This document shows positions 44,386-52,995 of a stretch of 64,000 nt of DNA, piece by piece. The stretch's first letter is position 1; each line of letters opens with the position of its first letter. The notes beneath the pieces are model-generated. The model was not told the DNA's origin and did not search any database. It saw only the letters and a list, made by a program, of their open reading frames with translations. The stretch comes from Bacillus sp. Y1 (GTDB lineage: Bacteria > Bacillota > Bacilli > Bacillales > Cytobacillaceae): contig NZ_CP030028.1 in the NCBI RefSeq assembly GCF_003586445.1, forward strand, positions 2,308,501-2,372,500, given 5' to 3'. The translations under genes and the position numbers were made by a program.

Positions 44386-44727
44386 ATGATTTTATTTACA
44401 CTTTTAGTAGCTACAGCAGCAATCACATTAATGGCTTTTTGGGATGATATAAAAGTTTGGTTAACTAAAACCATTGAAAAAATTAAAAAAGGATTAAAAA
44501 ATATCTTTATAGGAGGAAAGATTTTCATTAAAAAAGTGAAGGAAGCATTTGAGGAAATTGCTAAATTCTATGAACAGGATAAACAAGGAAATTGGTATGA
44601 AACAACACATACAAAGCAAGTAAGTGAAATGGAAGTACCAGAAGAGATTCGAAAGAAAGCAAAGGTCTTTAATAAAGAAGTGGATATTACAAGTGAATTA
44701 GAAAGAGAACTTAAATTGGTTCTATAA
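44386..44727 (+). CDS. Small single-pass membrane protein 2 of the riboswitch operon
   Basis: A 113-residue paralogue of the protein at 42549. It has an N-terminal membrane helix (LFTLLVATAAITLMAF), FWDDIKVWLTKTIEKIKKGL, a central charged helix, GNWYETTHTKQV, then the family block MEVPEEIRKKAKVFNKEVDI followed by SELERELK. AGGAGG is seven bases before the ATG. Two different copies in one operon suggest that they form a hetero-oligomer or recognise different partners. Confidence 0.75.
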   Translation: MILFTLLVATAAITLMAFWDDIKVWLTKTIEKIKKGLKNIFIGGKIFIKKVKEAFEEIAKFYEQDKQGNWYETTHTKQVSEMEVPEEIRKKAKVFNKEVDITSELERELKLVL

Positions 44728-44748
44728 AAAATAAATGAGGTGGTACAG

Positions 44749-45144
44749 TTGGACAAGCAAGCTATAGCAGGGCTGGAAAAAGCTTTAGAAGGAATAAAAG
44801 AGTTTTTATCAGCACTTGATAAGCCTAAATCTATTAGAGAACTTGCATTATCTTTTGAAAAAACGTGTGATTTAGTGATCGCCAAAGCTAAAAATGAGGG
44901 ATTATTGTTTATTGACGGTAGATTTACCATTCAATTAATGAACAATGAAGAGTTCGTTGTATTAATGACTGCATATTTTCAAAAGACAACAGGTGAGTGG
45001 GTCGTAAAAAATGCAGACCCTATAACATTTCCTTTTACGAGGTTGGATGATGTATCGATAAGAGAGTTAGTTGCCAGAAAAAAAATAGAGTTTGAATTAA
45101 TGGACCCTATTAATCCACGAAAACCACAGGAGGACTTGCTATGA
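44749..45144 (+). CDS. Hypothetical protein, paralogue of 45141
   Basis: A 131-residue soluble protein with a helical N-terminus (MDKQAIAGLEKALEGIKEFL) and a C-terminal domain EEFVVLMTAYFQKTTGEWVV and RELVARKKIEFELMDP that aligns with the 45141 protein (AEMYFQDNEGNWLKKES, KSKQELKYELSSP). I chose TTG 44749 because GAGGTGG lies five bases before it; a GTG at 44740 overlaps that site. It overlaps the next gene by four bases (ATGA). Confidence 0.65.
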   Translation: MDKQAIAGLEKALEGIKEFLSALDKPKSIRELALSFEKTCDLVIAKAKNEGLLFIDGRFTIQLMNNEEFVVLMTAYFQKTTGEWVVKNADPITFPFTRLDDVSIRELVARKKIEFELMDPINPRKPQEDLL

Positions 45145-45557
45145 ATAAAATATTATTAATTAGTGCTAGCATATTGTTAGTAGGTTTTTTAATACAAAGA
45201 GGAATGAAGGAAAGCGCTGAAAGTAATAAAATTATAAAGAAAAAAAGTATACAGTATATTATTAATAAATACTCAAATGATTGCGATAAAATCATACTAC
45301 GTGAATTAGAAAACAATCAAAGTCTCGATTACGTATCTGGTTACTTCATTATTAATTTATCTGAAAATCAACAAGTAATTCAGCTTAAAGCGGAAATGTA
45401 TTTTCAAGATAATGAAGGAAACTGGCTCAAAAAAGAGTCGACAGATACAGTTCAATCCAATAGACTTTACCAAAATGATCTAGAAGAACTAAAGTCAAAA
45501 CAAGAACTGAAATACGAATTATCTAGCCCTAAACTACCTCAAGTATCTTCTAATTAA
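45141..45557 (+). CDS. Hypothetical single-pass membrane protein
   Basis: A 138-residue protein with an N-terminal membrane segment (ILLISASILLVGFLIQRG), a basic stretch, and a domain (SLDYVSGYFIINLSENQQ through QELKYELSSPKLPQVSSN) shared with the gene at 44749 and with the broken copy at 41703. Function is unknown. The four-base overlap with the upstream gene implies coupled translation. Together these form a small two-member paralogue group alongside the FW-DI-W membrane group. Confidence 0.7.
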   Translation: MNKILLISASILLVGFLIQRGMKESAESNKIIKKKSIQYIINKYSNDCDKIILRELENNQSLDYVSGYFIINLSENQQVIQLKAEMYFQDNEGNWLKKESTDTVQSNRLYQNDLEELKSKQELKYELSSPKLPQVSSN

Positions 45558-45576
45558 AGGAGGGATTACTACTGTT

Positions 45577-46281
45577 ATGGAACCTTTATCTACCGTAATT
45601 GTTGCAGAAAGAGTAGCAGAAGCTGCAGTTGTTAAAGAAATAGCTGCTCCCTCTATTGAACTAGCAGAGGTCGCTATTGATGAATCTATGATTACCAGAT
45701 TAAATGAAATTCTTGATCAACAAGAGTATAAAAAGCTAGGAGAGTTTCGAGAACTTTCTCAAACAAATCCTGAGGCAATTCCCGCTGCTTTCAATGATAT
45801 TAATGTAAAGGGGCAGGCTGGTGAGGCAATAATGGAAGCCAATCTGTCACAGTATGGACAAGTAGAAAAGCAAATACCTGTTCGACTAGAAGGTGCTGAT
45901 ACAGGGAACATAATAGATCTAAGGCTAGCAGAATCCAATAGTAATGTTCGAATAACTGAATTAATTGCAGAAGATGGACAAATAGTAGCTAATCATAATT
46001 ATGATATTTTAAAAGGTGATTCAGCCTCCTTTGAAGTTAAAAATGGTGGGGTCCAATATTTAAGGCAAGAAGTAATCAATGGAGAACTGTTGCAACAAAT
46101 AAAAGCTGGAAAAGAAATTTCAGACCACTCTTTTGTAATTATTAATGAGGATACTGCTAGGCAGCTTATGAGTTCTCCTGAACTTGCTGAAGATACAATA
46201 AGAAGGATAGAAGAAGCAGGAGGTAAACTTGTTGTGGGTCTTCCAGAACAGGCTGTGCAAATGGCAGTATTTATGAGTTAG
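45577..46281 (+). CDS. Predicted PD-(D/E)XK-fold nuclease
   Basis: A 234-residue protein with an alanine/glutamate-rich helical N-terminus and a probable restriction-like core: GQAGEAIMEANL (E83), NIIDLRL (D114), SFEVKNG (E153, K155) and the downstream YLRQEVINGELLQQIKAG, a helix that often follows the E-x-K strand. It could be the toxic or cutting effector of the operon. This is a pattern-based prediction and the triad has not been checked structurally. AAAGGAGGG lies 13 bases before the ATG, longer than optimal. Confidence 0.55.
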   Translation: MEPLSTVIVAERVAEAAVVKEIAAPSIELAEVAIDESMITRLNEILDQQEYKKLGEFRELSQTNPEAIPAAFNDINVKGQAGEAIMEANLSQYGQVEKQIPVRLEGADTGNIIDLRLAESNSNVRITELIAEDGQIVANHNYDILKGDSASFEVKNGGVQYLRQEVINGELLQQIKAGKEISDHSFVIINEDTARQLMSSPELAEDTIRRIEEAGGKLVVGLPEQAVQMAVFMS

Positions 46282-46291
46282 GGGGAAAAGT

Positions 46292-46732
46292 ATGAGTAAT
46301 AATCAAATGGTCATTTTTGCAATTAAAACAAACAGCGAGGATCTAATAACTCGTTATAATGATTTCTCTAAAAATATAATAAAAGCTTCACATACTAATA
46401 GCTTTAACGAAAGAGTTGAGTGCTTAAAAAAAGCGGAAATCAAGAAGGGGAAATTTGAGTCCCTTTTAAAAGAAATGATTGAAAACAAATTAGTGATCGG
46501 AAAGTCCTTCAGAGATTACTTATTAGATGACATACAAGACCTACCTCTTACATACAGGTTAAAAAATGGACTTTTTACAACAGAAGAGTTAAAACAAGTA
46601 AATAAAGAAATAAAACTAAATAAAGAATTAACTAACACTTTCCTCAGTTTATTGCAAGATGTACAAGATGACGAAGTATTTATTTTCTGGAATATGGAGG
46701 AAAGTGAAGCTAATGCCTTACTATCGTATTAA
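46292..46732 (+). CDS. Hypothetical helical protein of the riboswitch operon
   Basis: A 146-residue, mostly helical protein with N-terminal VIFAIKTNSEDLITRYNDFS and charged amphipathic stretches later (ELKQVNKEIKLNKELTNTF). No family recognised. It begins 10 bases after the predicted nuclease, with GGGGGAAAAG upstream, and its end overlaps the HerA-like gene by 20 bases. As a helical partner between a nuclease and an ATPase it may be an adaptor or inhibitor (inference). Confidence 0.6.
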   Translation: MSNNQMVIFAIKTNSEDLITRYNDFSKNIIKASHTNSFNERVECLKKAEIKKGKFESLLKEMIENKLVIGKSFRDYLLDDIQDLPLTYRLKNGLFTTEELKQVNKEIKLNKELTNTFLSLLQDVQDDEVFIFWNMEESEANALLSY

Positions 46733-49481
46733 AGAATTATTAGTTCCTGATAAAAAGGAAACTTACTACATATATCAAGGTAATGAAGAAAAGGACGTAC
46801 AATTAAATGCTGGTTATTCCACTTCAAAAATCCTGCTGGAATCTTTATACTTATTGACTACTAAAGACGACCCTATCTCTCTCTATATATATTATTACCA
46901 GGAGAGACTTCAAGTTTTCTTCAAGAACAATAATCGTGATTTATTACAAGACCTTCAATTAAATGTTCCGCAATGTACCTGGGAGATTACTAAAACCGAA
47001 ATTGATACTTCACTTTTAAAAGAAAAGGTTGCTCTTAAAGGCTGTGCTTCACCACTAGTTTTACATGAACGTGATGAAAATCTGTTGGATGAATTGATAA
47101 AAATGCTTCCTAAACAGTCTTTCTTAATTCAAGTGAAAATAGAGGTAAAGAATGATCAAAAGGCCAAGGCAGAAATTAATAGACTAGAAGAACACATAAA
47201 TAAACTTTCTCAAAGCTCCAGCATTCAAGTTGGTGAGCAAGGTCACTTTGGAGAAAATATTAAAAGAATGTTATTTGGTGGAGAAAATGTGTCGTACCAA
47301 TTAAAAAACATTACGGCACAAAAACAATTAGAAATTCTACAAAATCATTTATATACACTAAATACACAGGGTTTTATATTTAAGTCAATGGAATATAACA
47401 TATATGCACCAAAGGGAATAGCTGAAGTCGTTGCTTCAAAAATGGAGACATTCTCAAGAAGATCGGGAAGTTTAAGTCTTCACTATATTAGAAGAGAAAT
47501 TGAAGAATTTAGCTTAGAATATTTAAATTATGTTCCTAGCAATTATGGAGCAGCAATCCTTGCTCTTCCAATGAAAGGGACTACAGGAATTAAACAAAGA
47601 AAGCCCATAGATTTTGGTGTTGATAGTGGGGAATATCATGAAGATACAATCAAAGTTGGAAACATGATGAAACACTATGAAACGGATATTAGTGCTAATA
47701 TCCCTTTAAAAGACTTAACAAAGCATGCATTTATAACTGGTGTAACTGGAAGTGGAAAGACAAGCACGATAAAATCTATTTTAACAAATGCATATAAACA
47801 AAAGGTACCATTTTTAATTCTCGAGCCCGCCAAAACAGAGTATCAATACCTAGAAAACTCAATTGAATCTTTAAGAAGATTTACTTTAGGAGTTGAAGGA
47901 GCAAATAGCTTTAAAATTAACCCATTTTATTGTCCTCCTAACATCCATATACAAACCCATCTTGATTTAATAAAATCTGTATTTATTGCTGCATTTCCGA
48001 TGTATGGACCTATGCCATATATATTAGAAACAGCTATATATAATATATATCGAAGAACTGGCTGGGATTTTATATCTGGAAAAAATGTATATGAACAAAA
48101 ACTTAATAGAAGGGATTTGTTTCCGACGTTAGAAGACCTTTATGAGGAAATTGATGAGGCGACTACCGAAGTTGGCTATTCTAATGATTTATCAAATGAT
48201 ATCCGTGGTGCTCTGAAGGTTCGAATAGGTAGCTTGTTAAGTGGTGCCAAGGGAAGAATGTTAAATACAAGTCAAGGGAATTCAATAACAGAATTATTAC
48301 ATTACCCGACTGTAATGGAACTGGAATCGATTGGAGATGACCAAGAGAAGGTTTTCTTAATGGGTCTACTACTCATTGCCGTTTATGAAGAGCATATCTC
48401 TAATGGTAATCATGCAAATACATTAAAGCATCTCTTAGTCATTGAAGAAGCACATAGGTTACTAGAAAATGTGAAAGAATCTTCTAATATGGAAATGGCT
48501 GATATGAAGGGTAAAGCGATTACAACCTTCAATAATATACTTTCAGAAATAAGAACGTATGGGCAAGGGCTGATTATTGCTGACCAGATACCGATGAAAT
48601 TATCTCCAGATATTATAAAAAACACAAATATGAAGCTTATCCACCGCCTTTATGCAAAGGATGATAGACTTCTATTGGGTGAATCTATAGGATTACAAGA
48701 AGATCAAATAGATGAGATTATTAATTTACAAGAAGGAGAAGCAATTCTTTTCCATGGGAAAATTCAGGAAGCCATTAAGGTTAAAGTAAATGTAGATTTA
48801 AATCTTCTTGCTCAACACCAATCAAAAGTTAAAAAGATGAATGAAAATCAATTAGATATTCCTCATATGGTACTTCAGTTAAAGTGGTTAAAAGAGACAT
48901 TCTTCAAAAGAATTAATACGTATCTTCTTTTTCCAGAAAAAAAGGGGAAAGTGATACAGTTAATATTAAAGGATGTTAAAGAGCATTTTGGATTGGATCT
49001 CCCATTAGAAAAGGAAATCCTTCTATTTAAGGAGATTGTAAAAACCTATTGGAAGGAAAAAAGAAAACCAAATGACATTCACTTCCTACAATTCAAAAAA
49101 ATACTAAATGATATCGACGAAACGAATGATGCTCTTAGTCTTATTGGGAATTGGTTTAATGAATGTAAGAAAGAGACAAATCATCCAATGAAAAGCTATT
49201 CTTCACTCTATACAGCATATGCAAAATGGAGAGAGCTATTTAGTAATTGTAACAGTACATTAGATATTAGAGGAAAAAATATAAGTTACAATAATAGAAC
49301 TTTTATCAGCTATTTGAAAAATCATCATAAAGTTCAGGCTTCTTTTGACATCAAGATATTAAATCCAAGAGAAATTCACGATCTAAGCTGTTCCTTAATG
49401 CTTTTTGAATTTAAAGAAGATCTACCTATACTTGAAAAGTTTTTTGAGATAAAAGATCTTAATCCGTTGGTAAAGCTGTAA
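46713..49481 (+). CDS. HerA/FtsK-type ATPase of the riboswitch operon
   Basis: A 922-residue protein. An N-terminal region (about residues 1-310) without simple motifs precedes a HerA/VirD4-like motor: Walker A FITGVTGSGKTSTI (about 341-354), Walker B HLLVIEEAHRLL (about 572-583), and the sensor-type ADQIPMKLSPDIIKNTNMKL. The C-terminal 200 residues form a separate helical domain. HerA motors commonly team with nucleases (SIR2-HerA, nuclease-HerA) and pump or process DNA. I chose ATG 46713 (GGAGGAAAG upstream); earlier in-frame starts lie inside the preceding gene. It is the last gene of the operon, followed by a terminator. Confidence 0.88.
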   Translation: MPYYRIKELLVPDKKETYYIYQGNEEKDVQLNAGYSTSKILLESLYLLTTKDDPISLYIYYYQERLQVFFKNNNRDLLQDLQLNVPQCTWEITKTEIDTSLLKEKVALKGCASPLVLHERDENLLDELIKMLPKQSFLIQVKIEVKNDQKAKAEINRLEEHINKLSQSSSIQVGEQGHFGENIKRMLFGGENVSYQLKNITAQKQLEILQNHLYTLNTQGFIFKSMEYNIYAPKGIAEVVASKMETFSRRSGSLSLHYIRREIEEFSLEYLNYVPSNYGAAILALPMKGTTGIKQRKPIDFGVDSGEYHEDTIKVGNMMKHYETDISANIPLKDLTKHAFITGVTGSGKTSTIKSILTNAYKQKVPFLILEPAKTEYQYLENSIESLRRFTLGVEGANSFKINPFYCPPNIHIQTHLDLIKSVFIAAFPMYGPMPYILETAIYNIYRRTGWDFISGKNVYEQKLNRRDLFPTLEDLYEEIDEATTEVGYSNDLSNDIRGALKVRIGSLLSGAKGRMLNTSQGNSITELLHYPTVMELESIGDDQEKVFLMGLLLIAVYEEHISNGNHANTLKHLLVIEEAHRLLENVKESSNMEMADMKGKAITTFNNILSEIRTYGQGLIIADQIPMKLSPDIIKNTNMKLIHRLYAKDDRLLLGESIGLQEDQIDEIINLQEGEAILFHGKIQEAIKVKVNVDLNLLAQHQSKVKKMNENQLDIPHMVLQLKWLKETFFKRINTYLLFPEKKGKVIQLILKDVKEHFGLDLPLEKEILLFKEIVKTYWKEKRKPNDIHFLQFKKILNDIDETNDALSLIGNWFNECKKETNHPMKSYSSLYTAYAKWRELFSNCNSTLDIRGKNISYNNRTFISYLKNHHKVQASFDIKILNPREIHDLSCSLMLFEFKEDLPILEKFFEIKDLNPLVKL

Positions 49482-49645
49482 GTTAGGTGAAACAGCACTA
49501 CACCATTATATCTGCGATCACATCCTAGCAGATAGTTTTTAGAATAACCAGTAACCCCATTCTAGTTAGTATGAAAGCAATTATTCTATAATATATGGCG
49601 ATTTTTGAGTTGTGTATGAAAGGAACTTATTCAAAAATATAGAGT

Positions 49646-49687
49646 AAAAAGGCATTGGTTAAAGGATAATCATGCCTTTTTTTGCCT
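49646..49687 (+). terminator. Terminator of the riboswitch operon
   Basis: AAAAAGGCAT pairs with ATGCCTTTTTTT, with an inner GGTTA/TAATC stretch, and a T-run follows. Confidence 0.8.
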
Positions 49688-49756
49688 CTTAAATAACCAC
49701 TGTGAACCGTATCATAAATTATAATATTAAACAATCGGGCGCGTTTGAAGAAGATA

Positions 49757-49805
49757 AAAAGCCTATTTCCTCACTAAAAAAAGGAGGTATTAGGCTTATT
49801 TATCT
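49757..49805. terminator. Second hairpin downstream of the operon
   Basis: AAGCCTA pairs with TAGGCTT and CCTC with GAGG around an A-rich loop; a T-rich stretch follows. Weaker than the first terminator. Confidence 0.5.
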
Positions 49806-49849
49806 TTCAAAATCCTTAACATTGTAACTGCACTATCCTGATGACACCA

Positions 49850-49901
49850 ATTGGTAATCCATTGGTGATAAGTGGTAAACTAAGTGGAGATTTCTGGTAA
49901 A
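49850..49901. repeat. Array of five TGGTRA-like units phased at about 11 bp
   Basis: TGG triplets at 49852, 49863, 49873, 49884 and 49895 sit in related units (TTGGTAA, TTGGTGA, GTGGTAA, GTGGAGA, CTGGTAA). Spacing of 10-11 bp keeps them on one face of the helix. It could be a protein-binding array or a coincidence in AT-rich DNA. Confidence 0.4.
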
Positions 49902-50067
49902 AAACATGAAAAAAGTCGTATATTCTTATGGCGTAATCAAGAATAAAGATTTTTAGAGAAATCAAAGGAAACTTATAATAAACCTTTTCCGATGAACGAT
50001 TTATACTGGTATATATAGTACTATATTATTTTTTTACATTTAAATACAAAAGAAAAGAGTGTAATTC

Positions 50068-51093
50068 ATGATCAAAAACATTCTAATAAAATATCATTCT
50101 CAAGTAAGCATTGATGAACACCATCGTTACAAGTCCTGGGAGCATTGTTTTCGTTTTTTTCAAAGAAATTATAATAAATTACATATGGAAGATATATTAG
50201 ACCATAGCAGTCTACAAATGGGCTTTTATTTAGCAAGTTGGGGGATGCTTAGAGGAAGTTCTTTTCTTTTTCAAAAGGATTATCTAATCCATACCTATTT
50301 TCTCAAGGAAGTTGTGGCTGATAAAACAAACATTTGTTACTTTGCGCATGAGAGTAAGAGATATCTTGAGCCCCAAGACTTTATGGGGATAGATGAATTG
50401 ATAGGTAAGACAAAATTAGCTTACTCTAAGAATATAAAATCAGTAAATGGTGAGCTTCAGGAAATACATGTGACTGATACGTTGGCTTCGAAAATCTTAC
50501 TTGGTGTTTATGGAAATGTACCAGCTTATGACCGATATTTTAAGGATGCGCTGACTCTTTTCGGAATCCGTACGTCTTTTGACGAGCAGTCATTATTGCG
50601 GTTGGTAGAATTCTATAAAGATCACTTCACGGAGTTTGATTCCTTTAGAACAAACTATAGAACAGAATATTTTTATTACCCACCTATGAAGTTGATTGAT
50701 ATGTTCTTTTTTCAGATTGGATTAATGATGGACGATCCAGAAAAATACAAAGAAGAAATAGAAGAAGTCTTTGCTTTTGTAGAAAACTATCGCTCTACAA
50801 AAAAGCATGAGATGGAAGAATATTACAAACCCATTATTAAAAGAGAACGTAAAAATATTGGATTAACTGAAGAAATTAGAAGGTATATCTTAACAATGTT
50901 AAATGAGGCAAAAGAGAAAGGAGAAAATTATCTCGATATTCGATCAGGGGATATACATAAAGCAATGGGCTTAAAAGATAGACTGCCACCTGTTTGTAAC
51001 GCTATGGAATCTTTACATCTTTATAGATATGAAATACTCCACGACACTCCAAGTGGGAAGAGTTCAACAAAGTTAATACGATATTACTTATAA
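50068..51093 (+). CDS. Uncharacterised protein with winged-helix-like C-terminus
   Basis: A 341-residue protein. The N-terminal half has aromatic-rich segments (SWEHCFRFFQRNYNKLHMED; MGFYLASWGMLRGSS), a middle NVPAYDRYFKDALTLFGIRT, and a C-terminal stretch with IRRYILTMLNEAKEKGENYL, RSGDIHKAMGLKDRLPPVCN, YRYEILHDTPSG, which looks like a winged-helix DNA-binding region. I do not recognise a named family. AAAAGAGTG upstream supports the ATG. With the next three genes, it forms a run of nucleic-acid-linked proteins. Confidence 0.6.
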   Translation: MIKNILIKYHSQVSIDEHHRYKSWEHCFRFFQRNYNKLHMEDILDHSSLQMGFYLASWGMLRGSSFLFQKDYLIHTYFLKEVVADKTNICYFAHESKRYLEPQDFMGIDELIGKTKLAYSKNIKSVNGELQEIHVTDTLASKILLGVYGNVPAYDRYFKDALTLFGIRTSFDEQSLLRLVEFYKDHFTEFDSFRTNYRTEYFYYPPMKLIDMFFFQIGLMMDDPEKYKEEIEEVFAFVENYRSTKKHEMEEYYKPIIKRERKNIGLTEEIRRYILTMLNEAKEKGENYLDIRSGDIHKAMGLKDRLPPVCNAMESLHLYRYEILHDTPSGKSSTKLIRYYL

Positions 51094-51133
51094 ACTAATT
51101 TACCGACCCCAAATGGTTAGAAATGGAGTAAAT

Positions 51134-52168
51134 ATGAAAATTGAAATTGGTGAATCTTTACTATTATCATGGCTAAAGCATATAAAGGAATGCCAAATTG
51201 TTCAAACAAACTGGAAAGCATCGAATAAATGGGAACTGAAGAATAAAGAAACATTAGAACAATTAATGAAAACGTCAAATGATTTTTTCTCGCAGAAGTA
51301 TGAATATAATATTTACAAGGGTACGAAGTTAATCAATCAACTCATTGGTCAAGCAGAAATCGATGTTCTCGGGATTAGTTTTGATGATAATCAAAGTCAC
51401 TTATATGCTATTGATGTTGCGTTCCATGAAGGTGGATTAAATTATGGCTCTAAGGATGAAACGGTAGCTAGGATTATAAAGAAATGTTTAAGAACAGCCA
51501 TGTGTATATATGGGTATTTTGACGTGAATGAGGGGACCATCATTTTCACGTCGCCGAAAATCACGCCTTCGGTAGAAAACGATTTAATGAAGTGTGTTGA
51601 TGATATGATTCTAGTACTAAATAAGTTAGGTCTTAACTTCAACATTCGTATTATAGCAAATGATGAATTTAATGAGAAAATACTAGATCCTGTTTTGAAT
51701 GTAATAGGTAATGTCGCTGATACATCAGAGTTATTTATGCGAAGCCTACAAATGTACAATTTATTTGCAGGTAAAAAATCAAAAAAAGATAATCATCAAA
51801 AAATGAAAAATGAGAATAAGGTTATTTCTACTCTTGAAACAATAGAATCAAAAAGTTTAGAGGGCTTAGAGGAAATGAAAATTGGAGCGATCGTTAGAAC
51901 AATCCTAAAAAAATTGTTAGAAGATGGTAAGGTTGCTAAGGAAGAAATTGAACACATGCAAACAAAGGAGTTTTCAAAAAAGACTTTTGATATTCAATAT
52001 CCACTTCTTCAGAAAGCAGTAATAACCAATGGGAAAAGTCCCAAAAGATATTATTCCACTCCGATAAAAATAAACGGGGAAGAATACTTTCTATGTTCAG
52101 AATGGTATGAAGTGCCCGCAAATAATGATCGTCCCTACCTAATGAAGTGGTTAGAATTGCATCAATAG
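51134..52168 (+). CDS. Nuclease-like protein of unknown family
   Basis: A 344-residue protein. GQAEIDVLGISFDDNQSHLY followed by AIDVAFHEGG and YGSKDETVARIIKKCLRTA resembles a restriction-like core (E-I-D ... D-V-A) with a helix behind it, though the usual E-x-K is altered to D-V-A, so activity is uncertain. The C-terminal part (KSPKRYYSTPIKINGEEYFL) looks like a small beta domain. ATG 51134 has GGAG five bases upstream; an earlier ATG at 51113 lacks one. It follows the 50068 gene closely. Confidence 0.55.
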   Translation: MKIEIGESLLLSWLKHIKECQIVQTNWKASNKWELKNKETLEQLMKTSNDFFSQKYEYNIYKGTKLINQLIGQAEIDVLGISFDDNQSHLYAIDVAFHEGGLNYGSKDETVARIIKKCLRTAMCIYGYFDVNEGTIIFTSPKITPSVENDLMKCVDDMILVLNKLGLNFNIRIIANDEFNEKILDPVLNVIGNVADTSELFMRSLQMYNLFAGKKSKKDNHQKMKNENKVISTLETIESKSLEGLEEMKIGAIVRTILKKLLEDGKVAKEEIEHMQTKEFSKKTFDIQYPLLQKAVITNGKSPKRYYSTPIKINGEEYFLCSEWYEVPANNDRPYLMKWLELHQ

Positions 52169-52228
52169 ATTTAGAAATTACTTTAGTTATAGATGGTTTA
52201 GATAAGCATTTTATACAGGAGGCATACC

Positions 52229-52936
52229 ATGAAGGTACTGACCTGGAATTCGGCTATGAGATTTAGAGATAAAATAGAAGAAGTCTTACCTTTACAACCG
52301 GACTTAATGATTATTCCAGAATGTGAGGCGCCTGAAAAGTGGAATAATCAACCGAGGCTTCAATCTTTAAACCAATTTCTTTGGTATGGAGAAAATAAAA
52401 ATAAGGGGCTTGGAATCATAAGTCTCAATCAGAATTTACGACTGCAACTACATTCTTTATATAATGATGCATTTCGGTTTATCGTACCAATTACTGTTAC
52501 TGGAGAGGAAGAATTCATTCTCTTTGCTATATGGGCTCAAAATGCGCCAAAGAAATTCGATAGTTACATAGGACAAATTTATATGGCTCTTCAATATTAT
52601 AAGGAACTTTTACGAGAGCCTTGTATCCTAGCTGGTGACTGGAATAGTAATAAAGTATTTGATTATATTAGGAGAGTTGGTACTCATACGGATGTGGTCA
52701 CCTATCTTAAATATTTTAATATACACAGTACTTATCATTACTTTTATAAGGAGGAGCATGGTCTGGAAACTACTCCTACTTATTTTTTTAGAAAAGAATC
52801 TGAAAAACCATTTCACTTGGACTATATTTTTGCTTCAACTGACTTTCTTCAACGTATAAAAAGAATGGATATTGGTAGTTCTCAGGATTGGATTAGTATT
52901 AGTGATCACTTTCCTATAACACTGGAGATAGAGTGA
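52229..52936 (+). CDS. Endonuclease/exonuclease/phosphatase (EEP, DNase I-like) family protein
   Basis: A 235-residue DNase I-fold enzyme. The metal and phosphate ligands line up: WNSAM (Asn7), IIPECE (catalytic Glu about 28), AGDWNSNK (Asp/Asn pair about 137), FHLDYIFAS and SDHFPI (Asp-His near residue 229). The predicted role is metal-dependent phosphodiester cleavage of DNA or of a signalling molecule. ACAGGAGGCATACC precedes the ATG. It lies in a four-gene run with the two upstream genes and the GIY-YIG protein. Confidence 0.8.
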   Translation: MKVLTWNSAMRFRDKIEEVLPLQPDLMIIPECEAPEKWNNQPRLQSLNQFLWYGENKNKGLGIISLNQNLRLQLHSLYNDAFRFIVPITVTGEEEFILFAIWAQNAPKKFDSYIGQIYMALQYYKELLREPCILAGDWNSNKVFDYIRRVGTHTDVVTYLKYFNIHSTYHYFYKEEHGLETTPTYFFRKESEKPFHLDYIFASTDFLQRIKRMDIGSSQDWISISDHFPITLEIE

Positions 52937-52995
52937 TTAATTAATTTCTAGATAGTAGATACATTTTATTCGAAATGATTATCGAGGTGAAAAGG

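Larger units (their letters stand above)
49482..50067. other. Intergenic region with two hairpins and helically phased repeats
   Basis: No gene. It holds the operon terminator (49646-49687), a second hairpin (49757-49805) and an array of five TGGTRA-like units at one-turn spacing (49850-49901). The promoter of the next gene should lie between this array and 50068. Confidence 0.5.

Noticed and set aside
49850..49901. CRISPR array or replication iterons
   Set aside because: Units are too short and too degenerate for CRISPR repeats, and there is no replication initiator or AT-rich origin next to them.
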